Shown here piece by piece: positions 1 through 12,416 of a DNA stretch of 64,000 nucleotides. The translations under genes and the position numbers were made by a program. A model generated the notes under the pieces. It searched no databases. It was not told where the DNA came from and was given only the letters and a program-made list of their open reading frames with translations. Each line of letters begins with the position of its first letter. The first letter of the stretch is position 1. This stretch comes from Bemisia tabaci (taxonomy: Eukaryota; Arthropoda; Insecta; Hemiptera; Aleyrodidae), in assembly GCF_918797505.1 (NCBI RefSeq), contig NC_092793.1, positions 46,612,243-46,676,242 on the forward strand. Direction: 5' to 3'.

Positions 1-399
1 AGATCAATTCAGATTGGAATTTGGAAGATTATTTAATAATATGTTATCATGAAAATATTATGACAGGTTAAAAAACAAAATTAAAATTCAGACCTTGTGA
101 AATTGACGAAACAAATGTGCTTGACGTATACGGCTGGCGGCGAAAAAGTATCAATCATACGTGACAAATCATACTGTAAAAACATACAAAAAAATGAATC
201 TGAAATTTTTCTTACTTTGTATCAAATAAAGAAAAAAGAAATTTAAAAAAGTAATTAAATTAAAAGAAAACACAAAAATTGAAAGAAATAAAGAACATTT
301 TTAAATAAAAATCTCTAATTTTTAAATGAGCTCCAAAAAAATAAAATAATTAGTTACAAAAATACCAAGACTGCAAATCTTGTAAAAGATACAATCGTA

Positions 400-555
400 C
401 ATGAGCGTAGCTAGACAATTTTTTTACGGAGAACTAATGACCAATTCACCCTCCACGGGGGTCTACTGGCATTAAGTGACTACATACGATCACAAAATTC
501 CGGGGGGGGGCAGATCCCCCGGAGCCCCCCCCCCCCCCATTCGTAGCTATGGCAA
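400..555. mobile_element. Possible hAT-like MITE with G/C-run interior
   Basis: CATGAGCGTAGCTAG on the left pairs with the reverse complement of the segment ending CGTAGCTATG on the right. The interior has long G and C runs at about 504-538. A left flank CAATCGTA against right CAATAGTT gives only a 6/8 match as a target duplication. Similar G/C-rich interiors occur in the elements at 33360 and 53593. Confidence 0.4.
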
Positions 556-1630
556 TAGTTATGATGCAAGTACAGTTACTTTCTTGGTAAAAATCATAAG
601 TTACAAATTTTATTCATTAAGCATTAGGTGATGCCCACACAAAATTATAAAAATATATGTCATTGAATGAAATCGATGATTCTCCTCCTAATGTTGAGGA
701 GAAGTCGCGAAAAAGATGAAGGAGACGTAGAGAGAGGCAGACAGAAAGCTAGCGAGGAATTGAATAAATCCTCTCAAATACCTAAAAGTTCAAATTTCTC
801 GGGTGAGATTGTGAAATGAGCTTCAGTATGGCGTCCATTACCATTTTTGAATATTGACATTTCAGTTTGTCGAGTATTTCATGCGGTGAATCCGAAAACG
901 TCTTAAAAATGAAATTGAAAAGACCGACATTCTTTGCGAGTGAGATTTCAGTTAAGCATCCAGCGCAGGTGTTGCGTTTCAACGAGCCCCTTGGATGAAT
1001 TGGGATTAATGAAAATTTACCGACTAGTTAAAAATTTCTGCCGATGTAAATTCCGTAACACTTCAATAATTCTGATGAACTTTTTGATATGAAGCAAAAG
1101 GTACCTCCAAAATATGCCTCACAATATGAAAACAATTTTGGATACTATCGAATTTTAACGCAGCTTTTTCAGATGGAAAGAGAGTAAGTGAAGAAGTATC
1201 CAAAATGATTTTTTTGCGATAAAATCAGAGAAAATGATTCCAATAAAAATTTACCATCGCGTTAGGTTTACTTCATCCCTACATCAACTTTAATCAAGCA
1301 AAGTAAGTTTTCTTTAAAAAAATAGATAGATAAATAAATAAATAAATAAAAATTAATTTTACGCAAATAAATACTGATTTTATTCGAATTCTCGCCTTTT
1401 TTTACAATGCATAGAAGTTTATGGGCTAGTAGCGAAAAAGCACACCATATTCTGAAAAATCTTCATTAAACCCTTGAATAAAGAGAAACGAAAATCTGCT
1501 AACTCGATGGGGAAAAAACAAACAGGAGGAACTTATTCATGGTAGCCTGAACACTGCTCCTCTCTTGAGGTCTGAAACTTTATCTTACGAAAGCTAGCGT
1601 CGTGATTCTTATAATTATAAACCCAATTAC
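556..1630. other. AT-rich stretch without a supported gene
   Basis: The stretch contains only a small TAGA/TAAA microsatellite at 1322-1350. The 66-codon minus-strand frame at 782-982 has no convincing homology and no clear splice sites. If the sulfotransferase gene continues this way it is intron. Confidence 0.5.
1322..1350. repeat. TAGA/TAAA microsatellite
   Basis: Short run of TAGATAGA followed by five or six TAAA units. Confidence 0.8.
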
Positions 1631-1828
1631 CTGTTCTCTGACACCTATTCGGATGGTTTCGACCCTTTGAATATGGTCTCGGTGAAAATCAAACTTGTTT
1701 CTCGCTGACAGTCGCCTCAGCATTTCCATGAACGTCTGACTACCAACTTTGGGTACCCTGTTGAAGAAGAGGATATCTTTCGGTGATTTCCTCGTGTTAT
1801 TTAATGCATTTACATCTAATTCTTCCAT
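1631..1828 (-). CDS. Internal exon of a Pipe/uronyl 2-O-sulfotransferase-like gene
   Basis: This 198-bp minus-strand exon encodes 66 residues and is phase 0 at both ends. It is bounded by a clear acceptor (TTCTGTTGCAG before ATGGAAG) and a donor (GAACAG then GTAATT). The peptide contains ILFFNRVPKVGSQTFMEMLR, in which NRVPKVGSQT matches the 5'-phosphosulfate (PAPS) loop of the heparan sulfate 2-O-sulfotransferase, uronyl 2-sulfotransferase and Drosophila Pipe family. The following FHRD and QRVETIR segment also looks family-like. Enzymes of this family are type II Golgi membrane proteins that sulfate uronic acids of glycosaminoglycans or glycoproteins. The catalytic histidine region and the rest of the fold should lie in later exons, at lower coordinates or outside the window; I saw none in 1-1630. 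Pipe versus UST or HS2ST is not settled by one exon. The frame stays open on both sides of the exon, but those extensions are intron. Confidence 0.82.
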
Positions 1829-2637
1829 CTGCAACAGAATACAAATGTCGAGATCAAAATAGGTCAAATGTACGAAATGCTCAATATTCTTTAATAGAGC
1901 AGTCATTCTCAAGGTCTCCTCGTCGTAATATTTAACAATTCCACAACCAAAGCACAAACCATTAATAAAATAAAAGTATTTCAATAATACTAATTACAAT
2001 AAATTAATATGGATTAAAAAAGTGAAACTTTAAAACCTCGATATCAAGAAGCACAACATAGCACCTTAATATGAAGCACCTTAATATGATGAAGTACAAT
2101 GTTGAAGAAATTAAAATAACTTGAAATCTTAGAATAAAATCATTACAGCTTATATGAAACTCTATATTTTTAATGTAAAGATAAAAAAATTTTGATGATT
2201 CAAACTAAACTCCTAAAAATATGTAGGTTGTAACCATCGAAGAATACAATTTACCAAAGTGTTTGACTTTTATTAATTCTGAATATTGATTATATATTTT
2301 CTACGTATATCATTTCTGATTATACATAAACTGACTAGAAATTGGTACGCGGGGTTTCCCGCTAATGGGGCTGTAATGATTCAGCTTGCCCTTTTTGACG
2401 CTGACAATAAATTGGTGACAATATCAGTGACAATCTTGAACGTGGGCAACACTGTTTTCGCTTTGTTTCAATCAAAGATAAATATCGATTCAATGGGAAA
2501 CAAAACTGATCAAAACCTAACCAAAGAAATTGCAATAAAATAAAATGAGATTGATTTGTTGATAATTTCTTGATCTATTTTCATTTTGATGCGATGAAAA
2601 TAACAATTTACTCTTGGTAAATCACAATTAAGTTATG
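1829..2637. other. AT-rich probable intron sequence
   Basis: The stretch lies immediately upstream (minus strand) of the sulfotransferase exon and holds its T-rich acceptor tract. I see no repeat family or coding signature in it. Confidence 0.45.
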
Positions 2638-2673
2638 TTTCCATTACTTTTGTGTAAACAAAAGTAATGGAAA
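2638..2673. repeat. Perfect 15-bp-arm hairpin
   Basis: The left arm TTTCCATTACTTTTG and its exact reverse complement are separated by the six-base loop TGTAAA. It adjoins sequence that resembles, inverted, one half of the hAT-type element at 24375. Confidence 0.7.
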
Positions 2674-2674
2674 G

Positions 2675-2822
2675 TATTCAAGGCACCGCCATCTTGGTGC
2701 CATCTCTTTTGTGACTCCATGAGCGAGAACCAATCAGAATTGGATTTTTTTAAGGTCTCTTTCAGCCCAACCAAGCCCGACCAGAATTGAGATGTCGTAA
2801 CTCTGGGTATGAAGAGACTCAA
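2675..2822 (-). mobile_element. Partial relative of the 24375 hAT-type element
   Basis: Read on the minus strand, this stretch shares spaced blocks with the left end of the 24375-24686 element, including a GAGTC-CTT-ATAC-GAGT pattern and CTGATTGGTTC. It looks like an old, diverged, one-ended copy. No target duplication is visible. Confidence 0.35.
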
Positions 2823-3774
2823 CTAAAATCAATTGTTGCACATACATTATAATGGAGTGCAGTGCTGTCAACTTGCAAGAGTCCCCGTTAATGGGCGAAT
2901 TGGCAAAAACAGCGACCTCGAGCGAAGGTGTCAAACGAATTTTAGCAAGCTGTAATTACGAATTGTCCGCGGATAATTTCAGCTGCCAAATTTATCGGCG
3001 AGCCGGGCGCACTTACCATGCCAACAATTTTTGCAAACGGATGTTCGGATATTGTCCGTTGGCTCGACGAGACTGATCCAAAAGGATACACCTGAAATGT
3101 GTGATTCGCATGATAACAAAGAAAGAGCGCCCGTCGAGGAAAACTGATCATTGCAAGGTGAAATTTCATTCAAGAGAGCGGCCAGGGCTATTATTATGTT
3201 CATTATCACGCACGTGGAATTGATGGGAGTATTTTCAAGTTCACCTCCCGAAATGATTTCAACTCGCAGGTGATGAGAGTGTCTGATCAATGCAAGCAAG
3301 CTCATTAATTGAAGTTTTTTAATAATTTATTTTGCTCTTTTTTGGTCCCCTGTACTACAGTCTATATCTAGGAGGCATACCAGAGAGCCGAATCTGAACT
3401 AAAATGAAGGTCATACCTATATATTGTTTTTCTTCAAAATTTCAAGCAGAAAACACATCAAAAAATGCAAAGTTCGAAAATCAACTCCTAAGCGAAATAT
3501 TTACTTAAGCTAAATGGAACTCAGATTATACAAATGACGTCATTTGTTTTTGGCAATTTAACCAATATTAATTTTGAACCCTTGTATGGGTTAATCAATC
3601 TTGACGCTCAGCTCAAAGTGTACACACTTTCATCAACACAGTGTGGGAAAAAAACAATGCTCGACTGAGTAGTCTGCTAAAACCGTTGATAGTGCGCAAT
3701 TCGACTCGCGGATGGTTTTTTTTTTTCCTATCATCGGGCAATTCAAAGTTCCCGTACCCAATGGACAATAAAAT

Positions 3775-3889
3775 CGTTAATATCTTAGCTAGAAGTTGAT
3801 TTCAGAAGTAGTTTTCGTTGCGTGAATCGTGTTCTACGTGAACTTTTGGTGAACAGAGTGCTTAAATTCGTACCTTGTTTAGTGATCCA
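3775..3889 (+). mobile_element. Terminal fragment of family B
   Basis: It aligns with the right end of the B element at 46522-47077: shared blocks GTTGCG, TCGTGTTCTACGT and ACCTTGTNTAGTG-TCCA in the same order. The opposite terminus was not found nearby, so this is a solo end. Confidence 0.55.
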
Positions 3890-4072
3890 TTCAATCTAAA
3901 AAATCGAACGTACAGAACTTTCCTAACTTTCCGCAGAGAAAATATTTTATCGGGAGAAACGAGGCAACGTTAGGATGCTCATACGGCGTCAAAACACAAC
4001 ATGGGCCTTTTGAGCCCCATTGTTCGATGACGTGAGTGTCCTAACTCGAGTTCGAATAATCGCCCGAAACAC

Positions 4073-4213
4073 GTTGCGGTCGGCGTCAAACTCATATCAG
4101 CGCCTGCAAGCCTGCAGGAATACTTCATGCATTGCGCCAAACAGTGCGGTCGGCGTCGAGCGCATGTTAGCGCCTACAAGACTATACATGAATACTTCTC
4201 GCATTGCACCAAA
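4073..4213. repeat. Two tandem copies of a 70-bp satellite-like unit
   Basis: The second unit starts 70 bp after the first at TGCGGTCGGCGTC. Both contain AGCGCCT(G/A)CAAG, GAATACTTC and CATTGC(G/A)CCAAA in the same spacing. It looks like a small remnant of a tandem array. Confidence 0.75.
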
Positions 4214-5970
4214 TGCAATGCAAGAGTTATTTGCGGTAACTATCCGACTACGGGTATCGGTATATTGCCGCCAGCTGGATTGAAGACGCATCACACTGTG
4301 AAGATGACTCGACACTCGACCGAGCTCCCTTTTATGGCTAGCGCGATGCTAAAATCGTCGCAAAACTAGATCCACGGGTCATTTTTCTTAACGGTCTCTG
4401 CCCGATTTTTACCCTAATTAAATGATAAATGTGTATCATAATTGCAACTATTCAGAAACTCGAATGATGTTGAAACGATGCAGCTATTCTGAAACTTAAA
4501 TCGCATAAAATTAATTTTGGTATAATACAAAGAAAACGGAACGAACGTGCTACGATTTTTCATGTGTAGTTTTTTATCAGTGATTGGCGGCCGCGTAGCG
4601 GCCACAAGCCCCTAGACTGGTCATAATTAATTATCATCTCGGCACTTGGTTATTTCTACTGATATGTTAATGTCCAACCATTCATGTCAATCTTAAGAGT
4701 TTTCTAGTAAATGCCCCTCGTCCCTTTATTCCACCCACTGCAAAAATATTTGATCCAGACTTTCTTCGATATTACAATTAAATACGAATTTGACTCGAAT
4801 GGGAGTCTTTAAATCTTTTTTATGATCGGACCAACTCAGGTTTGGGGTCTAAGATGACTCATTTCTCATATTGAAAATACTCTGAAGCACATCAATTTTC
4901 AATTTTTTCTGTGTAGGTTCTAAAGACTGGTACCCTTAAAATTATTTTTAGCGCCCTGAATCACTTTATATTGAGAACAAATTAAGGATTAGCGATGGTT
5001 AGATATACCTTTATACGTGATGAACCATGACTCGGAGGTCGTAACGTGAGGTTTGTCACTATGACCTTATTTGTCGGCTGGACTTGCAGATTATACACCC
5101 ATTCGCCTTCGGTCAACGTAGACAGTGGGAAAATGCCACATCTTAAAATTATACAAGTGACAATTCATTCGTGCGTGTAATTACTCGCAAATTTCCCACT
5201 AGCCTGGAGTTTAGACTTTCCTTCGTTTGTCAAGTATGCATGCATACTACAATTACATTATACGACAGCACAGGAAAAATGAATACAGTGTGTCACATGT
5301 AGTTGAGAACATACCGGATGGTAACCGTTTTCTCGTGAAAGATATATTCATACATATGGGTTTTAGTCACCATCGTTGGAAAGAAGAAGAAGAAGACAAA
5401 TCCAGAGATTCTTGCATTGTTTGGAATAGTATTACAGTTACACATCACTTCACATTTCTCGGTGTAAGTCTTATCTGCTAATTAACAGTTGTTTTTCCTT
5501 CGTCGCGTTCAAGTCTCCAAGATATTGCGTGTGTGCAACTCGAATTGATATCATGCTCGGGTAATACTTGTATGCATTGCGGGGAAAGGAGGCAATGAAA
5601 AAATACATAAAATAAAATTGAGCGTTGAGCAGCACCACGATAGGTTTGGAATTGGAAAAACTATTCATTCCTCATTTTTTAGAATGTTAAAAATATCCAA
5701 TCAAATCGGCGTGAAGGTTTTTGGTTATCTGTATGATTGTGTCAGCTTCCTTCTCCTCATCCAGAAAAAATCCTCCTATCCTTGGAAACTCAATCTTTAT
5801 TTATTGTGTGACTCCATATATTTTAAAAATAATTATATTATATACTCACATCAACACTAGTTTTTAATTGTCGCATCATCGTGCCAACCCCGTTTTTCTC
5901 ATCTGAAACACACAAAATACGAAAATTAATACATTTATCTTTCCAATCTTCAGCAATCAACCAGTGAACA
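4214..5970. other. No supported gene or repeat
   Basis: AT-rich with short frames only. I saw no terminal inverted repeats, splice-bounded homology or tandem repeat that I can defend. Confidence 0.4.
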
Positions 5971-6132
5971 CAGGGGCGATTCTTGCAAGTTGGCAACACA
6001 GTGAATAATCCGTTTAAATCCATTAAATATATAGATCCTAAGTGAGGCAGGCTGCCTCATCTAGAATCGATTGTTTAACATACATTTAAATGGAGAAAAA
6101 ACAAAGTTGCCAACTTGCAAGAATCGCCTTTG
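5971..6132. mobile_element. Family F MITE
   Basis: Terminal inverted repeats of about 27 bp: GGCGATTCTTGCAAGTTGGC on the left is matched by its reverse complement on the right. Internally it is palindromic around TTTAAAT(C/G)CA and AATCGATTGTT. Related copies lie at 35164-35300 and 55141-55300. No clear target duplication. Confidence 0.7.
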
Positions 6133-8750
6133 TTTTCCGCTCCAGCAGAGAAAATTCCTCTTATAACAGTTGCGAACCAGAAAGAGATGTACTTTAAAGA
6201 CTCGATCATGTATATAAAATGCAATCAGTACGATACTATTTGCCATAATGTATCACTTGATCCAGTGTGGAGATCTCACTACGACAATGCCATTTTTTCT
6301 CGAGTTAGCTGGGACGTTAATGACAAATATTTCGTTAAGTATAAACTTTTACATGAAATTTAATTTTGTAACGTTAGTTCCCCTATGAAATGGGAGTTTC
6401 CTCCAAATATAGATACAACGACAATGACCTGACATTTTGCTTGTGGAACACACAACTTGTATGTATTTTCATATCTTGGATCATGACATGTTATTATCGT
6501 CGGTCTAGATCTTCTTTCTGCCAGTATAAACCAGCTGTAGATGGACTTGTCATCTTGCTCTACTATAACTCTAGTCCAGACGTTCACTCTAACAGTTCCA
6601 AATATAGAAGCAGCGTTGCCAAACCCATGATTTGGCAAACTTTAAGGTAGATACAATTACAAGCCTACCTTAATATTTACAAGATCAGCAATTTTTTTTC
6701 TTCTGTATTTTAATTTTTTTTTAGAAGCAAAGCATTGGCCTTCCTTGCAAAAGTCTATTTCTAAAGTTGTACAGTTGAATTTTCCTCGAGATTCGTTACC
6801 ATTTAGTGTGATTTTATGTTAAAAATCTCTTAAATTCCTTTAGTCACAATTAAACTGAATTTACCATCAAACTGCTGGAACGCGTACCTCACTTGAGAGG
6901 CTTCGAGGACAGGCGCGTTAGTGAAGTTTTCGAAGAAATTGAGATATTAATGATTTCAAGTAAAACTAGTTTTAATGCATATTCTGGGAAAAATTTGCTC
7001 CCAAATTCCAATTTTTAAGCATCAAAAAATCACATTGAGTTTTCTTCCCGCCATGAGGAGCCATGTAATTTTGAAACGTCAAACACGTATTTCTCAAAAT
7101 AGCAAAAACTGCACTTATTGTCCTCCAATTTGTGGTGTTTTAAAATCTTTGCTTTCATTTCATTTAAAGAAGAACGAACCAGCCCTATTACGTAAAATAA
7201 CAGAATTTCTTCAAGTAGAGAAAAAAAATGGGGCAGTTTTCAAGAAATGACGTTAAGCATTTTTTTATTTGAAAAATTAATATAAACAAGAAATGTATAA
7301 ATATAAAGTGCCATGAATCGAAGTATGCTTTCCTTTAGTTTTATAGGTATCCGTAGACCGTCAATACGGAGCCTCTAAGGGAAAGGAGCTGCTGAAAAAC
7401 TACCATAAATTAGGTACTCTACCATAAACACGGCCCTTAATGCCCGGAATGTGTCCACGAGGGTACTCTGACAAGAACAAAGCACTCGATTTGTCAATGA
7501 CGGTCGAAAAATTAGACCCGACACGGCCGAAAAGAAGTCACGAAGAGCCGACCCGCCTCAGATTCCGAGTTGAGATGATCCGCCGAATGACGAACAGCTG
7601 ATTGTGCGCTCACCACGTAACGACGACAAACGCCGTGGAAGAGACAAAAAAAAACGAAAATCATCCGGCTCGATGCTGTTCCTTTCCGGTCTCATAAGCA
7701 CATCCCCAGTACTCCATCCGGTGATCTTGGATTTCCGTTCGTGGAGTTCTAATTCTGTGCCCGGGGAGGAAAAAGAATATTGATACAGAAGAAAGGAGAT
7801 TTCGGGCGGGGCGGAGGAGGAGGGGGGGGGTTAGGTTGGGAAGAAAGAAATACAATTTTGGATGCAGTTGCTTCCAGGACGCAATTACGCGAGACGACCT
7901 TGAACGCGGGAAACAAAAAGTGCTCCATTATCCTTACGACTGAAAGTCTATCGAATCACGACGTGGGTCAATCTAACCACCAAATCGAAATGATTCGGAT
8001 CTTGGGGATAGCTAACAGAGCATAAAACGGTGCTTCTGCTCCTAACTCAACACGACCTCTTACAGTTCTACCAAAGGTGACGACCGATCAACGTACCAAG
8101 GTCGATTATTGAATCGATAATCGACATTGATTGATAGGTAGTGTTGCTAGGATAGGGATAAATCGATCTATTTCATTGGATAACGGTTCAATGATCGACC
8201 TACAAGGTGTTGGAGAACAAATTTTATCGTCAGCGGCGGCAAAAGTTCTGTCGAGCTATTTACGCTAGGTTGGATTGAAGTATCGGGTTTTGAGATGTCG
8301 GAACAAAATTATCTTTAGAGTTCTAAAGAATATAAGCTTTAAACGGGTGGATTTGTTTCTGTGCTTAAAGAGGGCTCAAAATTGCATCACAATCTGACGA
8401 CTTCGTGACGTGAACTTGAAAACCACGAAACCATAAAAAGCACGAGCCAATTCAATTATCATTCATGGTAAAAAACACCATGATTATTGGTTATAGCTAC
8501 TATTAATTAAGAGCTCATACAGAGCTCCACCAATAAGGTCATTTTAATCATATTTTTTCCAGTGCATAAAGGCGTAATTTTCTACGATCGGAAGTGGCTT
8601 TGTTTCCTCTAAAACGAGTAAAAGTTATTGGCCACGCGATTCCTCGTTCAAACTTTCGTTCTTATTTACTCCGCGGTTAATATCGACGTTCTACCGGACA
8701 AAATGAGCTTGAGTCTGGCGCTTCAAATGTAACGCTGAGGTCGTGGCGTG
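6133..8750. other. No supported gene; anonymous sequence
   Basis: Contains a G run near 7801-7829 and a small inverted word pair around 8100-8205. The ORFs are short, overlapping on both strands and without recognisable motifs. Confidence 0.35.
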
Positions 8751-8753
8751 GAG

Positions 8754-8776
8754 CCCCCCCCCCCCCCCCCCCCCCC
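8754..8776. repeat. Poly-C run of about 22 bases
   Basis: A homopolymer C tract interrupted only at its end by an A. It inflates a proline run in a spurious plus-strand frame. Confidence 0.9.
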
Positions 8777-9380
8777 ACCCTCATGGAAAGGGGGCAGGAG
8801 CGGAATCGTCGTGGGTCGCGTGCGAAATGGTCATGGTGCGCGGTCGCGGAGTCTGAAAACGAGACACGAAGAGCTATCATTTTCTCGGCCCATTGTCAGT
8901 TCACTGTCAGAGTCAGATGCTCCACTGTCTCCGTCGTCGCTGAAATTCCGCTGCAATTTGCCAGGTCAATGCTGCAGCCCAGAGGACAAACAGACACCAG
9001 CCTCCGTCGTTGTCAGATCCGATGAAAAGCAAGGGAAGCCACGCGCACATCGGCGTGGATCAGAAACGAAGAGAGAACTTCTCACAATCTTCGATATCCT
9101 TTGTCCATCATGACTTCCACAAGTTCCACACAGCGCACGAAGTTTAAAGTGCTAGGGTTACATTACGTATAATGTGTGGATAAATTGGAGAGCGTTTGAA
9201 TGGCTTTAACGGAATGGCCCGAGGCTCTTAACGACACGATGGCGGAGGGGGGCATGCAGAATATATTTTGGCAGACAAGACCTTGGAAAATATGACATTT
9301 AGAGGAGATGCCCCCTCTAGATCCATGATGCGATGTTCAAAGTTTTCTCAACCATCCATTTATCACAATGCAAACCATAT

Positions 9381-9528
9381 GGATGGCCAAAGTGCGGAAC
9401 AACGTGTATCCGTTTACAACGTTGCAGAGCTACTGTGATACCTGATTGTATCTTTTCGGAAAAATAACAAAGGAGCGGAAATTTTGAAACACCGCAATGG
9501 AGATGTGCGATTCCGCTCTTCGGCCATT
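9381..9528. mobile_element. Family K inverted-repeat element
   Basis: Left GATGGCCAAAGTGCGGAAC pairs with the right-hand segment ending CTCTTCGGCCAT. Internal ACAACGTTGCAG and GCGGAAATT blocks are shared with the longer copy at 45445-45697. Confidence 0.55.
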
Positions 9529-10616
9529 GATATGAGGTAAGAAAATGAGCTGTTTAAGGAACGACAATGGATACAGCCCTTAGGACAAACACCCCCTTCA
9601 CGCCAAGGAGGCTCTGGCACCTCTACTTTCACGCAGCTTTGAGGATTCGATGAATTGACAACACGGACATGTAGAGAGTATAAGCATTTGAGAGAAAGGA
9701 GCGGTTCCGACTCAATAACCCCGATCATAACCCCCGACGACGAAAAATGAAAAATCCATCCCGGACTCGGTTCCATCCGCTACTTGGCCATCGCTGGCGC
9801 GGCTGGGAATCGTTTTTACCCGCAAATGAGCTGCAATTCGTCTTCAGTGATGAAGAAAGTTTCAACGCGGGAAAACGCCTGTCACAAGTCGAGGGCTCCC
9901 ACACGCTGAGTTTCTCGAGCAGTCAGCTGTTCTCCCAATGTTTCCTCCCAGCCTAGAACGCAAACTTAAGCTGGATCTTCAACTTTGGACCACTTCATTC
10001 TGAGAATGATCGATTCATTGCAAATATTAACCAATAGCTAGATTTTTCCGGACAAATCAAAAGAGCTTATCAAAAAAATGCCCCTTCTTGGAGGATTTCA
10101 GGGATTTTGTTCAAATTTAGCTTAAAAGAAAAGCTCCAGTGAAAGTTTTAGTTTCAGTTTAAAGCTCTTTTGCCGATACAGCTTTTCAAAGTTTACATTT
10201 CATACCTTAAAAAATTCAGATATTTTGAAGTTCCTCGGATGCAAAAAACAACTTTTTATTTCCTGATGCACGATCACATCAACTGATAATATTGTGCCTC
10301 AGAAAATAAAACTGGATTGACTGAAAGTGTTTTTTTTTTTTAGCAAGAGACTTTAAAATATTAGAATTTTTCAATAATAGAATAAATTAATTTTGCAACG
10401 CAAAAAGAGCTTTGAACTCAAGCTGAACAAAACGATTATCTCAGCGTAAGGTTTCGTTAAGGCTACTTTTAAACCAAATCTCTCGGGTCACCCAAAAAGA
10501 GGCACACATTTTTTACAATGGCAAATTGGGAGTAGATGTAGAAGTCCAAGATTCACTGCAAAATTATTGCACACTATTCATCAGCTGAACTCAACTCTAG
10601 TAGACATTATCAACGG
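9529..10616. other. No supported gene
   Basis: A segment around 9541 (GAGCT-TTTAAGGAACG) recurs near 62900, suggesting another dispersed repeat, but I could not define its ends. The remainder is AT-rich and anonymous. Confidence 0.35.
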
Positions 10617-10745
10617 TTTTTATCTTTTTTTATCTTGTTTTATCTTTTTTTCTTTTTCTTTTGTTATCTTTTTTTTATCTCTTTTTATCTTTTTTTATCT
10701 TTTTTTATCTTTTTTTATCTCTTTTTAACTTTTCTTATCTTTCTC
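10617..10745. repeat. TTATCTTTTTT pyrimidine microsatellite
   Basis: Roughly ten imperfect tandem units of TTATC followed by T runs, grading into CTCTCT. Confidence 0.85.
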
Positions 10746-12416
10746 TCTCTTTTGTCTCAATTTTCCAAGGGTGCTTCCAAGGGGGGGGGGGGCTGAATGT
10801 TTTTCCCGTTAATACAAGGGGTTGTTTGGAGAAGTAGAGAAAAAATAAGTCAAAACGTGACCAGGAATAAATTCCCATGAATGAGAGTCTGCGTGTTCAA
10901 GGGTGACAGATTCCAACAACGTGCTTGGGCTGATATCTATTCCGAACGCATATAGCAGTCCTCTCTGGATTCGCCGCGCCAACCGTGGCATACCGTCAGG
11001 CAGTGACGCCTCTGACACCAGGAGTGTCACTTTGCCGTCCGACTAAGAAAAAAAGGAAAGAAAAAGAACGCGTGGAAATAGGTCACTGGAGTAAGAAACA
11101 GGAAACCACGGTCGTGAGCAAAGATGAGCTGCTTTTTATATTCAGACTCACAGATAGCTGATTAACGGTTACCCGCTCGAATGGTGAAGGTGTATTCTCG
11201 TTCGGGGGGTTGACGTACCATTCCTTTAGAAAATTTGAGAATTTTTTTGGACGTGAATTACTTAATTTGGCCAGTGCCCAACTCCTAAAAGAAGAGAAAA
11301 GACGGAGGAGAACCCTTTTACCCTTTTTAGAGGTTGCCCTATATAATAAGGATATCAAAATTTTACACCTTTTTTTAAAAAAAACAAGATAAGAGATATC
11401 ATTTACACCCGGATTGTAGTGAACCAAAATCCAATTGTACAAAAATAATATGGGAAAGCATTAAGATCAAAATATTTACACTCTTTTGCATGCGATGATT
11501 TCGCATTTGGTTAGATATTGAACGCAAACTCAACCACAAAATCAGTCTAACTGCATTTGGCAACGTTGAATTTCCTCAAATATGTTTTTTCTAAACAAGA
11601 AAAGTGTATGCAAAGTTCTAACTTGAAATTTTGTGAGTATATTTTCTTTTTAATTTAAGTAAAAAAAGACCAAACGTTTCAAAGTATTTAGTCGTTTTGG
11701 TTAACGCCAAAAACTAAAACACGACAAAATAGTATGCAACTAAATACGCTCTTTGGTAAATTCTGGTTAACTCCACAAATCCACGCAATTTTTAATGTCT
11801 ATTATTTATTTATTTTTTTATTCCTTCTTCCCCAGGTCAGTGAGCCCCGGAAATATAATTTGAAGAAATAGAGTATGAACTTCCATTCAAATGCTGTGTA
11901 TTGCAAATAGGTCTTCGTGACCTTAAACTATTCAAGCAAAAGGCTCGAGAAACGGGGTTTTCTTCGTGTTTCGCAAACTTGCTGCACGTGACGTGACTAT
12001 CCAGCGCACAGGGCAAAAAGTCGCATTTCGCGCCGAGTCGCGTCTTCCGATGGAAATAGAGGTCACAAGTAGCAAAAAGCAGGAGTAGGGGGCTTAGGGA
12101 GGGGGAGGGGGGGGTACTCCTCGCGCCCGCGGAGCGTCGAGTACAACCGGGAGACGCGTGCGGATGAATGGAACCAGTTTCGTTGAACTGTCGCGTCATG
12201 CCTCATGCAGCGCTTAACCTACGCCCGATTAATCGATATTGATCGTGACCAATTCGACGGTGTCAATGATCTTGGATGGCGGAAAATAAGGAATACCTCA
12301 GCTTTTTGTCTTGGATCAAACGCTCAGCAAATTGCGAGCTCTTAACTTACCATAGACTATGATTTAGTGGCTACGTCATCGGTACCTCATTGGCAGCATG
12401 CGGTGGAGCAATCGGA
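10746..12416. other. No supported gene
   Basis: The 119-codon minus-strand frame at 11083-11442 is low-complexity in places and shows no family motif. A GC-richer patch at 11990-12160 contains a G run. No inverted-repeat element was defined. Confidence 0.35.

Noticed and set aside
782..982. Minus-strand frame with a KNVGLFNFIFKTF segment, considered as the next sulfotransferase exon
   Set aside because: It lacks the family's conserved RDP-type motif and convincing splice sites; the resemblance is too weak.
11083..11442. 119-codon minus-strand frame
   Set aside because: AT-rich, partly low-complexity and shadowed by a plus-strand frame; no domain.
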